This document shows, one piece after another, positions 1 to 9,600 of a stretch of DNA of 32,500 nucleotides (its first letter is position 1; each line of letters begins with the position of its first letter). The notes below the pieces were generated by a model, which ran no database searches, was not told where the DNA came from, and saw only the letters and a list, made by a program, of their open reading frames with translations. The stretch covers positions 1 to 32,500 of the forward strand of contig ADNK01001795.1 of assembly GCA_000320545.1 (NCBI GenBank). The letters run 5' to 3'. This DNA comes from Bigelowiella natans CCMP2755. Taxonomy: Eukaryota > Cercozoa > Chlorarachniophyceae. A program made the position numbers and the translations under genes.

Positions 1-33
<33 letters not shown>

Positions 34-42
34 TGTGTGTGT

Positions 43-94
<52 letters not shown>

Positions 95-120
95 CGTAGG
101 CCTTTATCATATTTTATTCC
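1..120. repeat. Compound dinucleotide microsatellite
   Basis: A (TA)n run of about 30 bases is followed by a short (GT)n run and then a (GA)n run to about position 92. Given the gene model to its right, this block probably lies inside an intron of the minus-strand adenosine deaminase-like gene that continues off the left edge. Confidence 0.9.
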
Positions 121-173
121 TTATATCGGCTCAACAGTAATACGTCGTCGTCCATGATCATCATCATCATCAC

Positions 174-537
174 CCATCTCCTTGCAAGCTTTGGTAAATT
201 CCTCCACAGTGACCACTCCACTCTCCGTCATGTCAAAGTACTCGAAAAGCTGATGTGTGAGTGCGTGCGTGCGTGCGTGTGGAGAAAAAGGTGATGCCAG
301 TGAAATGTCGTTATTATTTATCTCTTCCACCATCATCTTTATTGTATTCAAGCTGTATTCGCAGTAGCTTACTGCGTAGATGATCACTGCTGTGACCTGT
401 TTAGTATCTTGTAGTGACACCCCTGGTAAGTGGTCGATATGATGGCGACGAGCCTCTTCTAATATCGTTCGTAGGCGAACCTAAAGAGAGGTAAACGAAT
501 GATGTTATCATGCTCATTTTGAATCTTCCCATCTCCT

Positions 538-585
<48 letters not shown>

Positions 586-917
586 CTCTCTCTTTTCTGA
601 CACCCTTTCATCATGATTGTTAGTGTATGTGTTTGTATTTGTGTGTGTGTGCATGTGGGTGTGTTGAGTTATCTCTTATCCCAAAATATAGTTTTGTTGC
701 GTGTATCTATCAGTAGAGACGACCGCTCCCTCAAGATGACGATGCAGCTCGACCTGAATATCATTCACAAGTGTATTTAGAACTTTTCCGACATCGAAGG
801 AATTGGAAAAATGTATGAATCCAAGCGTGTTTTCTCATTCGTTGATGCTGGAAGCAGAGATAACACGCTTGCAACTGCGACAACTCGTGACTGGCGCTCG
901 GATGAACATGTCGAGAG

Positions 918-963
<46 letters not shown>

Positions 964-1220
964 CGGGCGGGCAATATGACCATCGACAAAAGACTCCCTT
1001 CTCTCTTTCGCATTGTTTGCTTTCATCTGCCAAAGTTACGCCACGTTGAAGTTAAACTGACCTTCGGTAGTTTCACGAATTCAAACGGAGCTCCTCGCTT
1101 CTCCTTTTGCCTATCCTTCTCTTCTCTCCATACAGCATCCCATTGGCAAGATGAACTCAACGGAGCTGCTCTCATGGCTAGGGAGGAGCTTCGGACGCAT
1201 TGCAGAGCCTGTCGCCTCAT
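174..1220 (-). CDS. Adenosine deaminase-family protein, N-terminal part (gene continues off left edge)
   Basis: Proposed minus-strand exons are 1220-1062, 753-724, 480-373 and 249-174, joining in phase 0 with GT-AG introns. Exon 1 ends FEFVKLPK. The 30-base exon 2 encodes VELHRHLEGA, whose HxH pair matches the metal-binding motif at the start of the adenosine deaminase barrel. Exon 3 gives VRLRTILEEARRHHI, matching the helix that follows in the family (typically V-R-x-x-T-L-x-E-L-A). Exon 4 gives LFEYFDMTESGVVTVEEF, like the family's FLxxFDxT segment. Known members remove the amino group from adenosine or N6-methyl-AMP in purine salvage. Only about 125 residues are visible, so the catalytic Glu and the later His/Asp residues lie outside the window. 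The start is uncertain: ATG at 1220 is used, but the frame is open to an ATG at 1343. The exon 4 donor sits on a GATGATGAT repeat. If it is not used, the frame stops at 121. Confidence 0.72.
541..583. repeat. (CT)n microsatellite in intron 2 of the deaminase-like gene
   Basis: A long CT run lies between the proposed exons at 480 and 724. On the minus (coding) strand it is (GA)n. Confidence 0.9.
913..959. repeat. (GA)n microsatellite in intron 1 of the deaminase-like gene
   Basis: A GA run lies between the proposed exons at 753 and 1062. On the coding (minus) strand it is a pyrimidine CT tract. Confidence 0.9.
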
Positions 1221-1343
1221 CTTGTCGTTTGATGATGTCGAATACGCGGCCTCTGGGGGGGGACACGATGTATATATGAGCTGCATTATGTGTACAAGGA
1301 ACAACAACTGATTAAACGTCTCCGTATACGCATCTAAGCTCAT

Positions 1344-3113
1344 CTATTAAAGTAGGCTTTCAAAAATATGTACAAACGAGGGGGGACTGGGCGGTAGGAG
1401 AGAGAGAGTACGAGCGAGTGAGTACAGACAGGCCGTTGATTCGTCCCGAACCTTGACTGAGCGGCTTTCAAAATTCGACAATGTTTATAGGTTATTTGAA
1501 TATTAAATTTAATACCAAATACCGTTCGGCATTGTTTCCTCTTATTTGAGATAAAACACAACAGTGCCGAGCTTTCCGTCAAATAATCAAGCGTAGAATA
1601 ACTAAGAATGAGTGGACGACCCTGAACCTCCCACAGTTTGGAAAATATCTTTGTATTTTCTTCGTCGTCTTCCGTAAGCCCGACTACCTAGCCGACATTC
1701 ACTAAAAAAATATGCTCATTTTTCTGTAAGGATGAGCGCGGTCTCGATTCTAACAAAGGGAGATAGGGTTGCGTTCAGTGTTCTATGTCCTGCATTTCAG
1801 AGTTTTCCTAGACTTGATCGATCTCGAGATAGTTCTGAGACCTCGTTGCAGGTCGGCAGGAAAAATTGAAATAGATGGAATAACATGAACTATTACAGTT
1901 GATTTGTATATAACGTCTTCAATATGTTGCTTTTCCGGTTTATTTTAGAACGCGTTTTTAACCCGTAAGAATGTCCAACTCGCCACCTATGTCTAACACT
2001 GTTAGTATTCAGATCTGTATCAGTTGCTATACCAACATCGAGGGCTAATTCGTTCAAAAACAAGTCTTCAAATCGATAAATTGTGACAAATCTACATCTT
2101 TTCCCACTGTCTATATGGTGAAGATTTAGTACGAAGCTATCTTACCAGATTCTGAAGTTATGAGAGACTTAAGATTGGGTATGGTGTTAAATATGTTCTA
2201 ATCCACCGGTTTTTAGTGGCGTAAAATTGAAATACAGTGTAATTATGTACATATTTCAGAACAAAAACTAATAAAATGATGAAATAGAATTTGAAAAATA
2301 CACTTTTTATAATGTTGGATCTGAAAAACTATTATTTCTCTGGCGAGAGCAGATCCCAAAGAGGTTTTAGCTGGAGAGACTTCTTATCCTCTAACGAATT
2401 CCATACCAAATTTCTCCAGTTCCATCTTGCAAGAGATGGTTTTTTCAAGACATTTATGATCGAATTTTTGATTCATGCTCCTATTCATGAAAAAGACTCG
2501 TCATCACGATTCGACCAACAAACTTTGTAGAATCTGAAATATTTTTATGTCGTATATTTGAATATAAGGACATTTCAGATATTCTTACCAAATCCCAAAT
2601 GTCCCACTTGGCATACAAAGGTTCGTGCTTGCCCTCCCTCCGTCCCACTTCATCCATTAGTTGGACAGCCACCAAACAAAATCCCGGGATATACTTCTGA
2701 AATTTAGAATATTGAATTTATAGCCTATGGTGGTCCTTCATTGTGGTTTTCAAATGGAATATGAAAGACAGGAATTCCTTTTTTTTCATTCCACCGGCGC
2801 AACGAATGTTTTCTTTTTTCATCTCCCTGGGAGATAAGAAATATTTCGTTGGCATTGCTATCATATGTGTTTCGACCGGGAATCATTTGTAAACTTACTG
2901 ATCAGATGTAATGCCATTTCCATCGCCCAAGTGTTATGGATTTGTTTTCACAACTCCACACTTCCTTTCGAATCGGATCGTATAATTTTATATGGAGTGT
3001 TTGTTATGCTTTGCAGTTTACTTTCTTGATTCCCTTTGAGATTCAAATGGTCTTATCACTGCAATGTTCTTTCAATTATGCTGTCAATCATCTCAATAAA
3101 GACGAGATTGTAG
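1344..3113. other. Intergenic, no gene supported
   Basis: This AT-rich stretch separates the divergently oriented deaminase-like and Rab21-like genes and must contain both promoters, but no recognisable core element could be assigned. Only short open frames occur, without family motifs or consistent splice structure. A minus-strand stretch around 1900-2130 stays open without a start codon; it may be decayed coding DNA, but this is not convincing. Confidence 0.5.
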
Positions 3114-4789
3114 ATGACAAATGGTGTGTATGTGATGGTCGCTCATTTCGGAAGGGGGTTGTTTAATTTATCGATTAACTGACACCATAAACATATCATC
3201 AGTTGTCTTGCTCGGGGAGGGGCGGGTCGGCAAGACGTCGTTATGCCTTCAATACGTAAACAAAGTATTCTCCGATAAGCAAAAGTCAACAATAACGGCC
3301 ACATACCTCGACAAGTTTCTGAACATCGGGAAGAAGTCTGTAAAGCTAATGATCTGGGATACAGCGGTCAGAACGATAACAAATTCATTGAATTATTACT
3401 TGATAATTGCACTTCGTGGAGCTATCGATAACTCTTCCCAACGATTAAGCCATGTGGGGCCATGTCCTCTCTTCCCCCGTACACACACATGAATTTAATG
3501 TTATTTTTATATAAATTTAGTTGGAATGTAACAAATGCAAAAGTAGACATCTCCTCACTAGTTGTGCTCATATTTACCATTCCTTTTTTTGGTTTATAAG
3601 TTCCTATTTTTTGCCACCATACGCTCCGACACTTTCGATTATCACGATGAGTATGGAGTTTCTTTTATTGAAAATCTGTGGAATAAGGGATTTGAAGATT
3701 TCTCATGTCTTCAACCTCATGATGTATACAGTGAGAACTCTCCTACCTCTGTTTCGCCAATTTTAGCACCCTCTGTAGTCCTCAGCAGGGTATACCACCA
3801 CCACCATCATCATCATCATCAATTAGGGGCAAGAAAGATTCCACGCTCTCGGGCCCATCTACTACCGCGACGCCAACGGTGCGGTGCTCGTGTACGATAT
3901 CACAGACAGGGACTCGTTCAAGAAGGTTCGCCATTGGGTCAAGGAGCTAAGAAAGGTGTGACTTATACTCAAAACATACCAAAAACACGTGATGCAGAAG
4001 CAGACGCCTCCCTTCCTTCGTGAAAATACATGTCAGAAGTGATATGACCTTCTGCCATCAAATCTTATAGTTTGCTGCATTATTACAACTTAGATTGTCG
4101 GAAAGGACATAGTATTGTGTATCATTGGGAACAAGATTGATCTTGAGAAGAAACGACAAGTAGATAAAGACGAGGCTATTCAGTACGCCGAGCAAGTAAG
4201 ATGGATGCTACCACCGCTACTACTACTAAGATCAACTTAGTCCTCCACCTCACTTTGATAGGAAGGGAGATTCTCCCTATCCTATATACTCCCTATCCTA
4301 TATAGAATCATATGCCCCCATTAAATCTTACGGTATCATCATCATCCAACCTGTTCTTATCTTTTTTTCAGGTAGGAGCTGTGCATATGTTAGCATCGGC
4401 CAAAACGGGGGCAAATGTAGAGCAATCTTTCTTGGAGCTCACAAAAGGGCTAATTAAAAAGACAAACGAGACCATGGGTGAGTAGTGTGACCATATCATA
4501 TTACTTTGCATGTGTTGTATGTGTGTGCGTGTGTGCGTGTGTGCGTATGTGCGTGTGTGCGTGTGTGCGTGTGTGCATGTGTGTGTCGGAGTGGAAATTC
4601 ATCATGTCCATGAATAAGTTGATTCAGAGATTATGAGGAAGGGAGCGATTTTATTTGTTATCAGTACGAATCATTCCATGTTATCAAATTACACTAGGTT
4701 CGAACCGCAGAGGCGGGGGAAATCGGAGGGGGGGTGTTGGTGTGGCGCTGACCAACAAAACGGAAAAGTCCACCTCATGCTGCAATTAA
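3114..4789 (+). CDS. RAB21: Rab21-type small GTPase, complete, six exons
   Basis: Exons 3114-3123, 3203-3366, 3827-3955, 4094-4195, 4372-4477 and 4713-4789 total 588 bases, encoding 195 residues. All G motifs appear in order: P-loop [15 protein letters not shown] split by intron 2, GNKID, and SAKTG. The stretches [22 protein letters not shown] and DITDRDSF are typical of Rab21, as is GNKIDLEK. The last exon ends TSCCN-stop, a two-cysteine prenylation motif that anchors Rabs to membranes. Rab21 works on early endosomes, where it cycles between GTP and GDP states to direct cargo traffic. The 10-base first exon (ATG plus two codons) is the least certain part; it fits phase and leaves almost no N-terminal extension. 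The exon 2 and exon 3 acceptors follow ATC/CAT repeats. The terminal exon was chosen because only that frame gives the CC ending. Family assignment is confident; orthology to Rab21 rather than a close relative is inferred. Confidence 0.87.
4510..4590. repeat. GT-rich imperfect repeat in Rab21 intron 5
   Basis: Alternating gtgtgc and gtgtgt units form an imperfect array between exons 5 and 6 of the Rab21-like gene. Confidence 0.85.
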
Positions 4790-5009
4790 TTCATGAACTA
4801 TATATGATACGCAAGGAATTTAACGTGTAGTTTTTGCTGTTGCAATAATTATTATTGTATAAATTGCAATCAGTCATTTCATTCCTACTTTACATACATG
4901 CATTCATATTGCACCTACGATGCAGGTACAGCACTACGAGCGCTCACTTTGTGTATGCTTATTAATACTACTAGATTAGAATAAGCATAACATACTATAA
5001 TGCATATAC

Positions 5010-5015
5010 ATATAT

Positions 5016-5082
<67 letters not shown>
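5010..5082. repeat. (AC)n(AT)n compound microsatellite
   Basis: An AC run followed by a roughly 50-base AT run lies just downstream of the stop at 5115 of the minus-strand SAM-like gene, in the convergent gap between it and Rab21. Confidence 0.9.
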
Positions 5083-5084
<2 letters not shown>

Positions 5085-5114
5085 CTACACAGTCATTACT
5101 GCTTGCTCTCCGTA

Positions 5115-5800
5115 CTAGTACGTGTAGTTGTGCGTGTGCGCGCGTGTACGCCACACTGCGCATCGTCGATTCTTATTAGACGATGCATCATGCAACCATG
5201 TCCTCAGATTATTTAGAGACGCATCGCTGCGATGCAGCAGCATCAGCAGCACATAGTTGCACTTGAGCATAGCGGCAATCAAAGCTAAATATGTGTATAT
5301 AAATGCTAGAACGAATAATGAATGCATATATTGTGGAGACATTTCACACAACGCGTCCCAGAGCCCCGAGGCAGAGTTGAAGAGCGTGCTCGGGGTCTTA
5401 GATTTTTCAGTTTTCTCCTCCCCAGTATGTGCTACATCCCCTTCCTTCACTTCGGGTTCGAAATCTTTGACAGCTTGCCCTCGCGCTTCATTAAATGCTA
5501 CGCAATCGGGAGCCGAGAGGCCCATACTCCTGAGAGCAGAGTCATCTAGGCCCAGCAATGCCTCCCCATCGACTTCTGCCTCCCAGAAAGCCTAATGAGG
5601 GTTAACTGCTGAGGACAGGAGGGGATGATGGTAGCACAATTGTGACTTACATTCTCGTGGCCCTTTAGATCCTGCGAACTCCTGACGATGACCTCGACTA
5701 CGTCTTTGACAGTCCATTGTCGAACAGTTTTATGTCTTTTAGCTGGGACCGCCCTTCCGGCGTTCCCTGGGCTGCTGCTATCAGCTCTACGCCGCTTCAT
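5115..5800 (-). CDS. SAM-domain-like protein, two exons, product not identified
   Basis: Proposed minus-strand exons are 5800-5651 and 5591-5115, joined in phase 0 across a 59-base GTAAGT...TTAG intron. The protein begins MKRRRADSSSPG, a basic start that could be a nuclear signal. It then has QWTVKDVVEVIV, the intron, and FWEAEVDGEALLGLDDSALR followed by SMGL. A tryptophan-led helix, an E-V/I-D-G-E-A-L-L core and a leucine-glycine end are the pattern of SAM domains, which mediate protein-protein association. After residue about 110 comes an acidic, lysine-rich linker and then a hydrophobic stretch (SLFVLAFIYTYLALIAAML) that could be a membrane segment or an artefact of reading into non-coding DNA; the true 3' end may lie earlier or use another intron. 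The frame is also open upstream of the ATG. The DNA is clearly GC-richer than its surroundings, so this could be a retroelement or transferred gene rather than a host gene. Confidence 0.5.
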
Positions 5801-6271
5801 CGCTTCGCTCGTCAGGAGCACCCGAACGGTCTCGGCCAGTCGGGTCTTGGTAGATGGATTGTAAGTTACTGGATTTAAGTTACTGGCTAGTTCGCTCGAC
5901 GATAATCATGACCAGAAGGGGCACGATTTTCACAGCAGGGTCTCGTTAGTCAAAAATCCAAGCGAGAAACTTGCAAAGTGTGCAAAACATTAGAAAATAC
6001 GTAAACACAGGCGGTTTTTTTCATGATTTCATGATTTGTGATCAGCAACTGCGACTAGGCGGTGATCTGTCTCCCATGTGGTTCTGGCAACCCTCATCCA
6101 CCATTGTGCTCATTTGAATGCTGTGAGAATTCAATTGTTCTCCAGCAAGAGCAGCTCTCGGCCCTGCATCTCCTGCTTGCTCTTCATTTTTTGATGCCCC
6201 TGACTCTGTCAAGACCAGAGTCTTGCTCGGCGCCCCCTCGCTAGCTAGCTACTAGCTCGCGCGGTTGTCCC
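5801..6271. other. Short intergenic segment left of the retroelement
   Basis: No gene is supported here. It holds an imperfect 15-base tandem repeat near 5865-5890 (ttaagttactgg-like units). A minus-strand open frame of about 70 codons at 6062-6271 has no family match that I recognise. It ends at the left LTR, and the five bases before the LTR are gtccc. Confidence 0.5.
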
Positions 6272-6597
6272 TGTTGCGCGTAAGGTGTTCACAGGCCGAG
6301 GCGCTACGTGCACAAGTAGGCAGGGGGGGGGAAAGGCACGTTTGCTTCCTTTTGAAGAGTTGTGTTTATTTTTATTAAAGATTATATTTTTATTAAATCG
6401 TGCACTGCGTAATCATTCGCGAAGCTTTCGCGAATGCCGCCGCACGTGGGGCAGCACACTTCCGGTGTGCTGCCATGAGTCCCGCCGGAACCCACGTGCC
6501 TATGCTGTATTAATATCTACGTTATCTATATTCTATATCCGCGACAACCCCTTTGTTGTCGCACGTGACTTGTGCCCGCGTAGTGGTACGCGCTACA
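6272..6597 (-). repeat. Left complete LTR (3' LTR of the minus-strand element)
   Basis: 326 bases bounded by TGT...ACA in element orientation and preceded on the element strand by the purine tract acttgggggagg (6598-6609). It contains several hairpin-forming inverted repeats: arms cattcgcgaa/ttcgcgaatg, ggcagcacac/gtgtgctgcc and gcgacaa/ttgtcgc. It also contains three CACGTG hexamers. Confidence 0.9.
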
Positions 6598-6609
6598 CCT
6601 CCCCCAAGT
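6598..6609 (-). other. Polypurine tract of the left element
   Basis: On the element strand acttgggggagg sits immediately before the TG of the 3' LTR, the expected place for the plus-strand DNA primer. The same tract precedes the right LTR at 12532-12543. Confidence 0.75.
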
Positions 6610-6648
6610 CACGTTGCTCCTTCCTTCCTTCCTTATTCCCTTAGACCT

Positions 6649-9600
6649 TCATCGCTTTCGGAACTTCACCAACCACCAGGTAATAGATTCCTCTCTAACC
6701 TTATCTCCTTTGTCGCTTACCCAGAACTCACCTTCGTCCTTAGGTTCGTGTCCATACCAGCCCTCTGCATCAAGGTCCCCCAGGACCTTATACCAGTGCT
6801 CAAAGGGTAAGTCGGGAACAGCTAGGTAGAGTAGCTGATATTTTCCGTCCTTTATTTTCATAGCTACCCTCTCCATATTTCGTAATCCAGGGTAGCCTAG
6901 ATAGACAATCTTCATGCGCCAATCGTCGTTCACCCTGACCTTATTGTTTCCATATTCCACATCGAACTTAGGTCGGGGTCCTAAACAAGGCATTGCTCGC
7001 TCCCACACAGTAGGGTTTACTTTAACATCCTCTAGGAGCTTCTCACCGATATCATAATTCTTTAGGTGACTGATGTGGCGCAAGGTGACCCTGTTCCCAT
7101 CATAGATGTAGTACTGCTTCCTCCCCTTCCTCTCGGTAACCTTTGCAACGCCACCCCAGAAGGGGTCTTGTTTATTTCTCGATCTCAGATTTACCTTGGC
7201 CCTAACATACTGTCCTTCCTTTAGAACTCGGCCATCGTACGGGACCTTCTCGTCTTCGCTCTCGGTATCGTCGTCGTTGTCGTCGCCTTCTTCCCTCTCC
7301 TTATCCTTGATACCTCCCCCAGACGTGAAGGTGTCGTTTACTAACCCTTGTATCTTGTCTGGTGTGGTGCTATTTATCCTGCTTAGGTTGGCCAAGGTGC
7401 GGTGGAGTCGCTCTACCTTGGAGTTGGACTGGGCATAGTATACAGGTGAGGCATCAATATTAGGGTGTGGTAGCTGTAGAAGAGAGGTCTCATTATCCAC
7501 ATGTAACTTCTTTGGTATCTTGTTTATGCTAACTTCATCAGGGATAGCCTGGAGCTCAGACTCCCAGGTACGGTAGCAGTTAGTAAGCCTCTGCTTATAT
7601 AAGCCTTTGTTCTTCTTAGCAACGTTGACCTTGATAATCTTTTTAACCCAGCACTTTCCAGTGGCCACATCAACGAAGGTAAGGTAGTGATAGCCATCGT
7701 ACTTATAAACATCAATTTGCACGATATCTAAGAAGTTCCTTGCTTTGATTTTCTTAGATGCACGGCTCTTGCTGGACTCCTTGGTGGCGACGCCTGCCGC
7801 CTTCAAGCTGGAGCACCTGCAGCCACGCAGGTATGTCCTTATCTCTTTTAGCTTGTAGGGCCAGTAGTAATGGTAGAGTAGAGCAGTGATATGGTTTTCT
7901 CCTACGTGTGCAGGTCCATGGGCGGTAAAGAGAAGGGCTCCCCTGGTCCGCCGTGGCACGTAGGTACGCCTAACATTATTAGTGTATACATATATCCTAT
8001 CACTAAGTACCTCATGCTTGTGTTTGTATTTATCCAGGTGTTCTTGAAGGTGCTGGAGCTCCTCTGGCTCAGGCAGGAAGTCGCCGTCCTCGAAGGTAAT
8101 CGCGTTAACCATAGGGGTGACCTGGGTAGGGACTTTCTTTTCGAACAGCCTGCTGAAATAGTCAGCAAGCTGCTTGTCTCCTGGTGCGTAGACCACTGTC
8201 CTCTTGTCCCTAAACTCTTCCGTGTCCGCCCTCATAGCTGCATACTCATCGTTAGGCGCTTCGAGCTTGCGGTCGATGCCTAGGAGGGGCTTGTGGTCAG
8301 TCATTAAGGTGAAGCTGGGCACCGACAGCAGGTAGTGTCTTAGTTTCCTCTGCGCCTCAGTCATGGCTTTATACTCTCCTTTTGTAGGGCTGTACTTGGC
8401 CTCAGCTGCTGTGCAGGCCCTGCCCCACACCCGTATGATCTGCTGGTCTTGGGTAAGTACAGCAGCCATACCTAGCTTAGACCAGTCTGTCCATAGGGTA
8501 GCTGGTCTAGTAGTGTCTAGCTTAGCATTCAATAGGGTGTTGCTGCATAACTTTATTAGGTTATCGAAGTGGGCATCAAGGCCAGCCTTGGCCCACACCT
8601 TAGCGAAGCTGAGGCCTACAGAGTTCTCCTTCCGGTAAGCAGTAGTAAAAGCAGCTGCAGTCCTAGCGTAGGTAGGGGAGAACCTACGTAGTATCCAAGC
8701 TGCAGTCTGCAAGAATGACTTTAACTCCTTTGCATTCTTAGGTTTAGGGGCTTGCTGTAGTGCTGCTACTTTCTCGGGGTTTGGGGTGATGCGGCCTTGC
8801 TCCAGGTAATATCCACACCACTTGATTCTTGTAGCTAGGAATGTACACTTCTGCAGTCTAATAGTAAAACCGAAGTGTGCAAACCTAATAAATATATTTT
8901 CCAGGAGGAAGATCTGAGCGACGACTGTGTTGGTACATATTATGTCATCATCCACATACACAAACACAAACACCCACAACACAGACGCCATCCCATCATG
9001 TGTGTATGCCCTGTAGTTCTGACTACTGAACGCATCCCCTGATATGCTTAGGCCGTAAGGGAATACGACGAAGTGCCACTTCCTGTGCCTGCTGGAGAAC
9101 GCGGTAATGGGGCGGGAGGTTTTGTGGATGGGTGTCTGCATGTATGATTCATTTTTATCTAGGGAAGAGTAGTATTTGTATCCTATGACGTGTTCAATAA
9201 CGTCATCTATCCTTGGTGTAGGTGTCTGGATCCTCTTTATTACTCGGTTGTGGCGGATGAAGTTGTGCGCCAGGCGGAAGAAAGGGTAAGTAGGTTTCTT
9301 AGCTAGCACATGTCTCACGTTCCATGGTGAGTTGCTTGGCTCTATCTTCCCTTCCTTTGCCCATTCATTGATCTGCCACTCTATCTTTTCCCAGTCCGCT
9401 TCCGGTCGCCTATGTTCTGGGTCATTGATGATGCACTCTTCGTATCCCTTCTTTAGCTCGATCTTTACTGGGGTAAGCTTGCTGGAGGGCTTCGTCGTCG
9501 GCTTGGTGATGTCAGAGTACTTCTCGTTTAATATTTTATTAATGTACTTTTTGCCTTTGTCGATATCCCAATCATCAGCTGGGGGGGTCTTGTCCAGTAG

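Larger units (their letters stand above)
6272..7327. repeat. Left arm of 1.05-kb inverted repeat
   Basis: This arm (LTR plus the last part of pol) recurs in reverse complement at 11814-12868. By eye the arms differ at only about a dozen positions, mostly transitions, including the pol stop (TGA here, TAA in the right arm) and one missense change (WYGHEP here, WDGHEP there). Confidence 0.93.

Noticed and set aside
174-249. EF-hand-like loop (DMTESGVVTVEE) on the minus strand
   Set aside because: The spacing fits a calcium loop by chance, but the exon joins in phase to the HxH and TILEEARRHHI exons and matches the adenosine deaminase FLxxFDxT segment. No second EF-hand is present.
4697-4710. 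tRNA B-box-like ggttcgaacc
   Set aside because: No A box lies at the right distance upstream and no cloverleaf forms; the site is the tail of a Rab21 intron.
5257-5595. 112-codon plus-strand frame
   Set aside because: It lies opposite the SAM-like exon, which has the intron, domain pattern and composition of coding DNA.
7891-8283. Plus-strand open frames within 6800-11300
   Set aside because: They are antisense shadows of the Gag-Pol frame, without motifs of their own.
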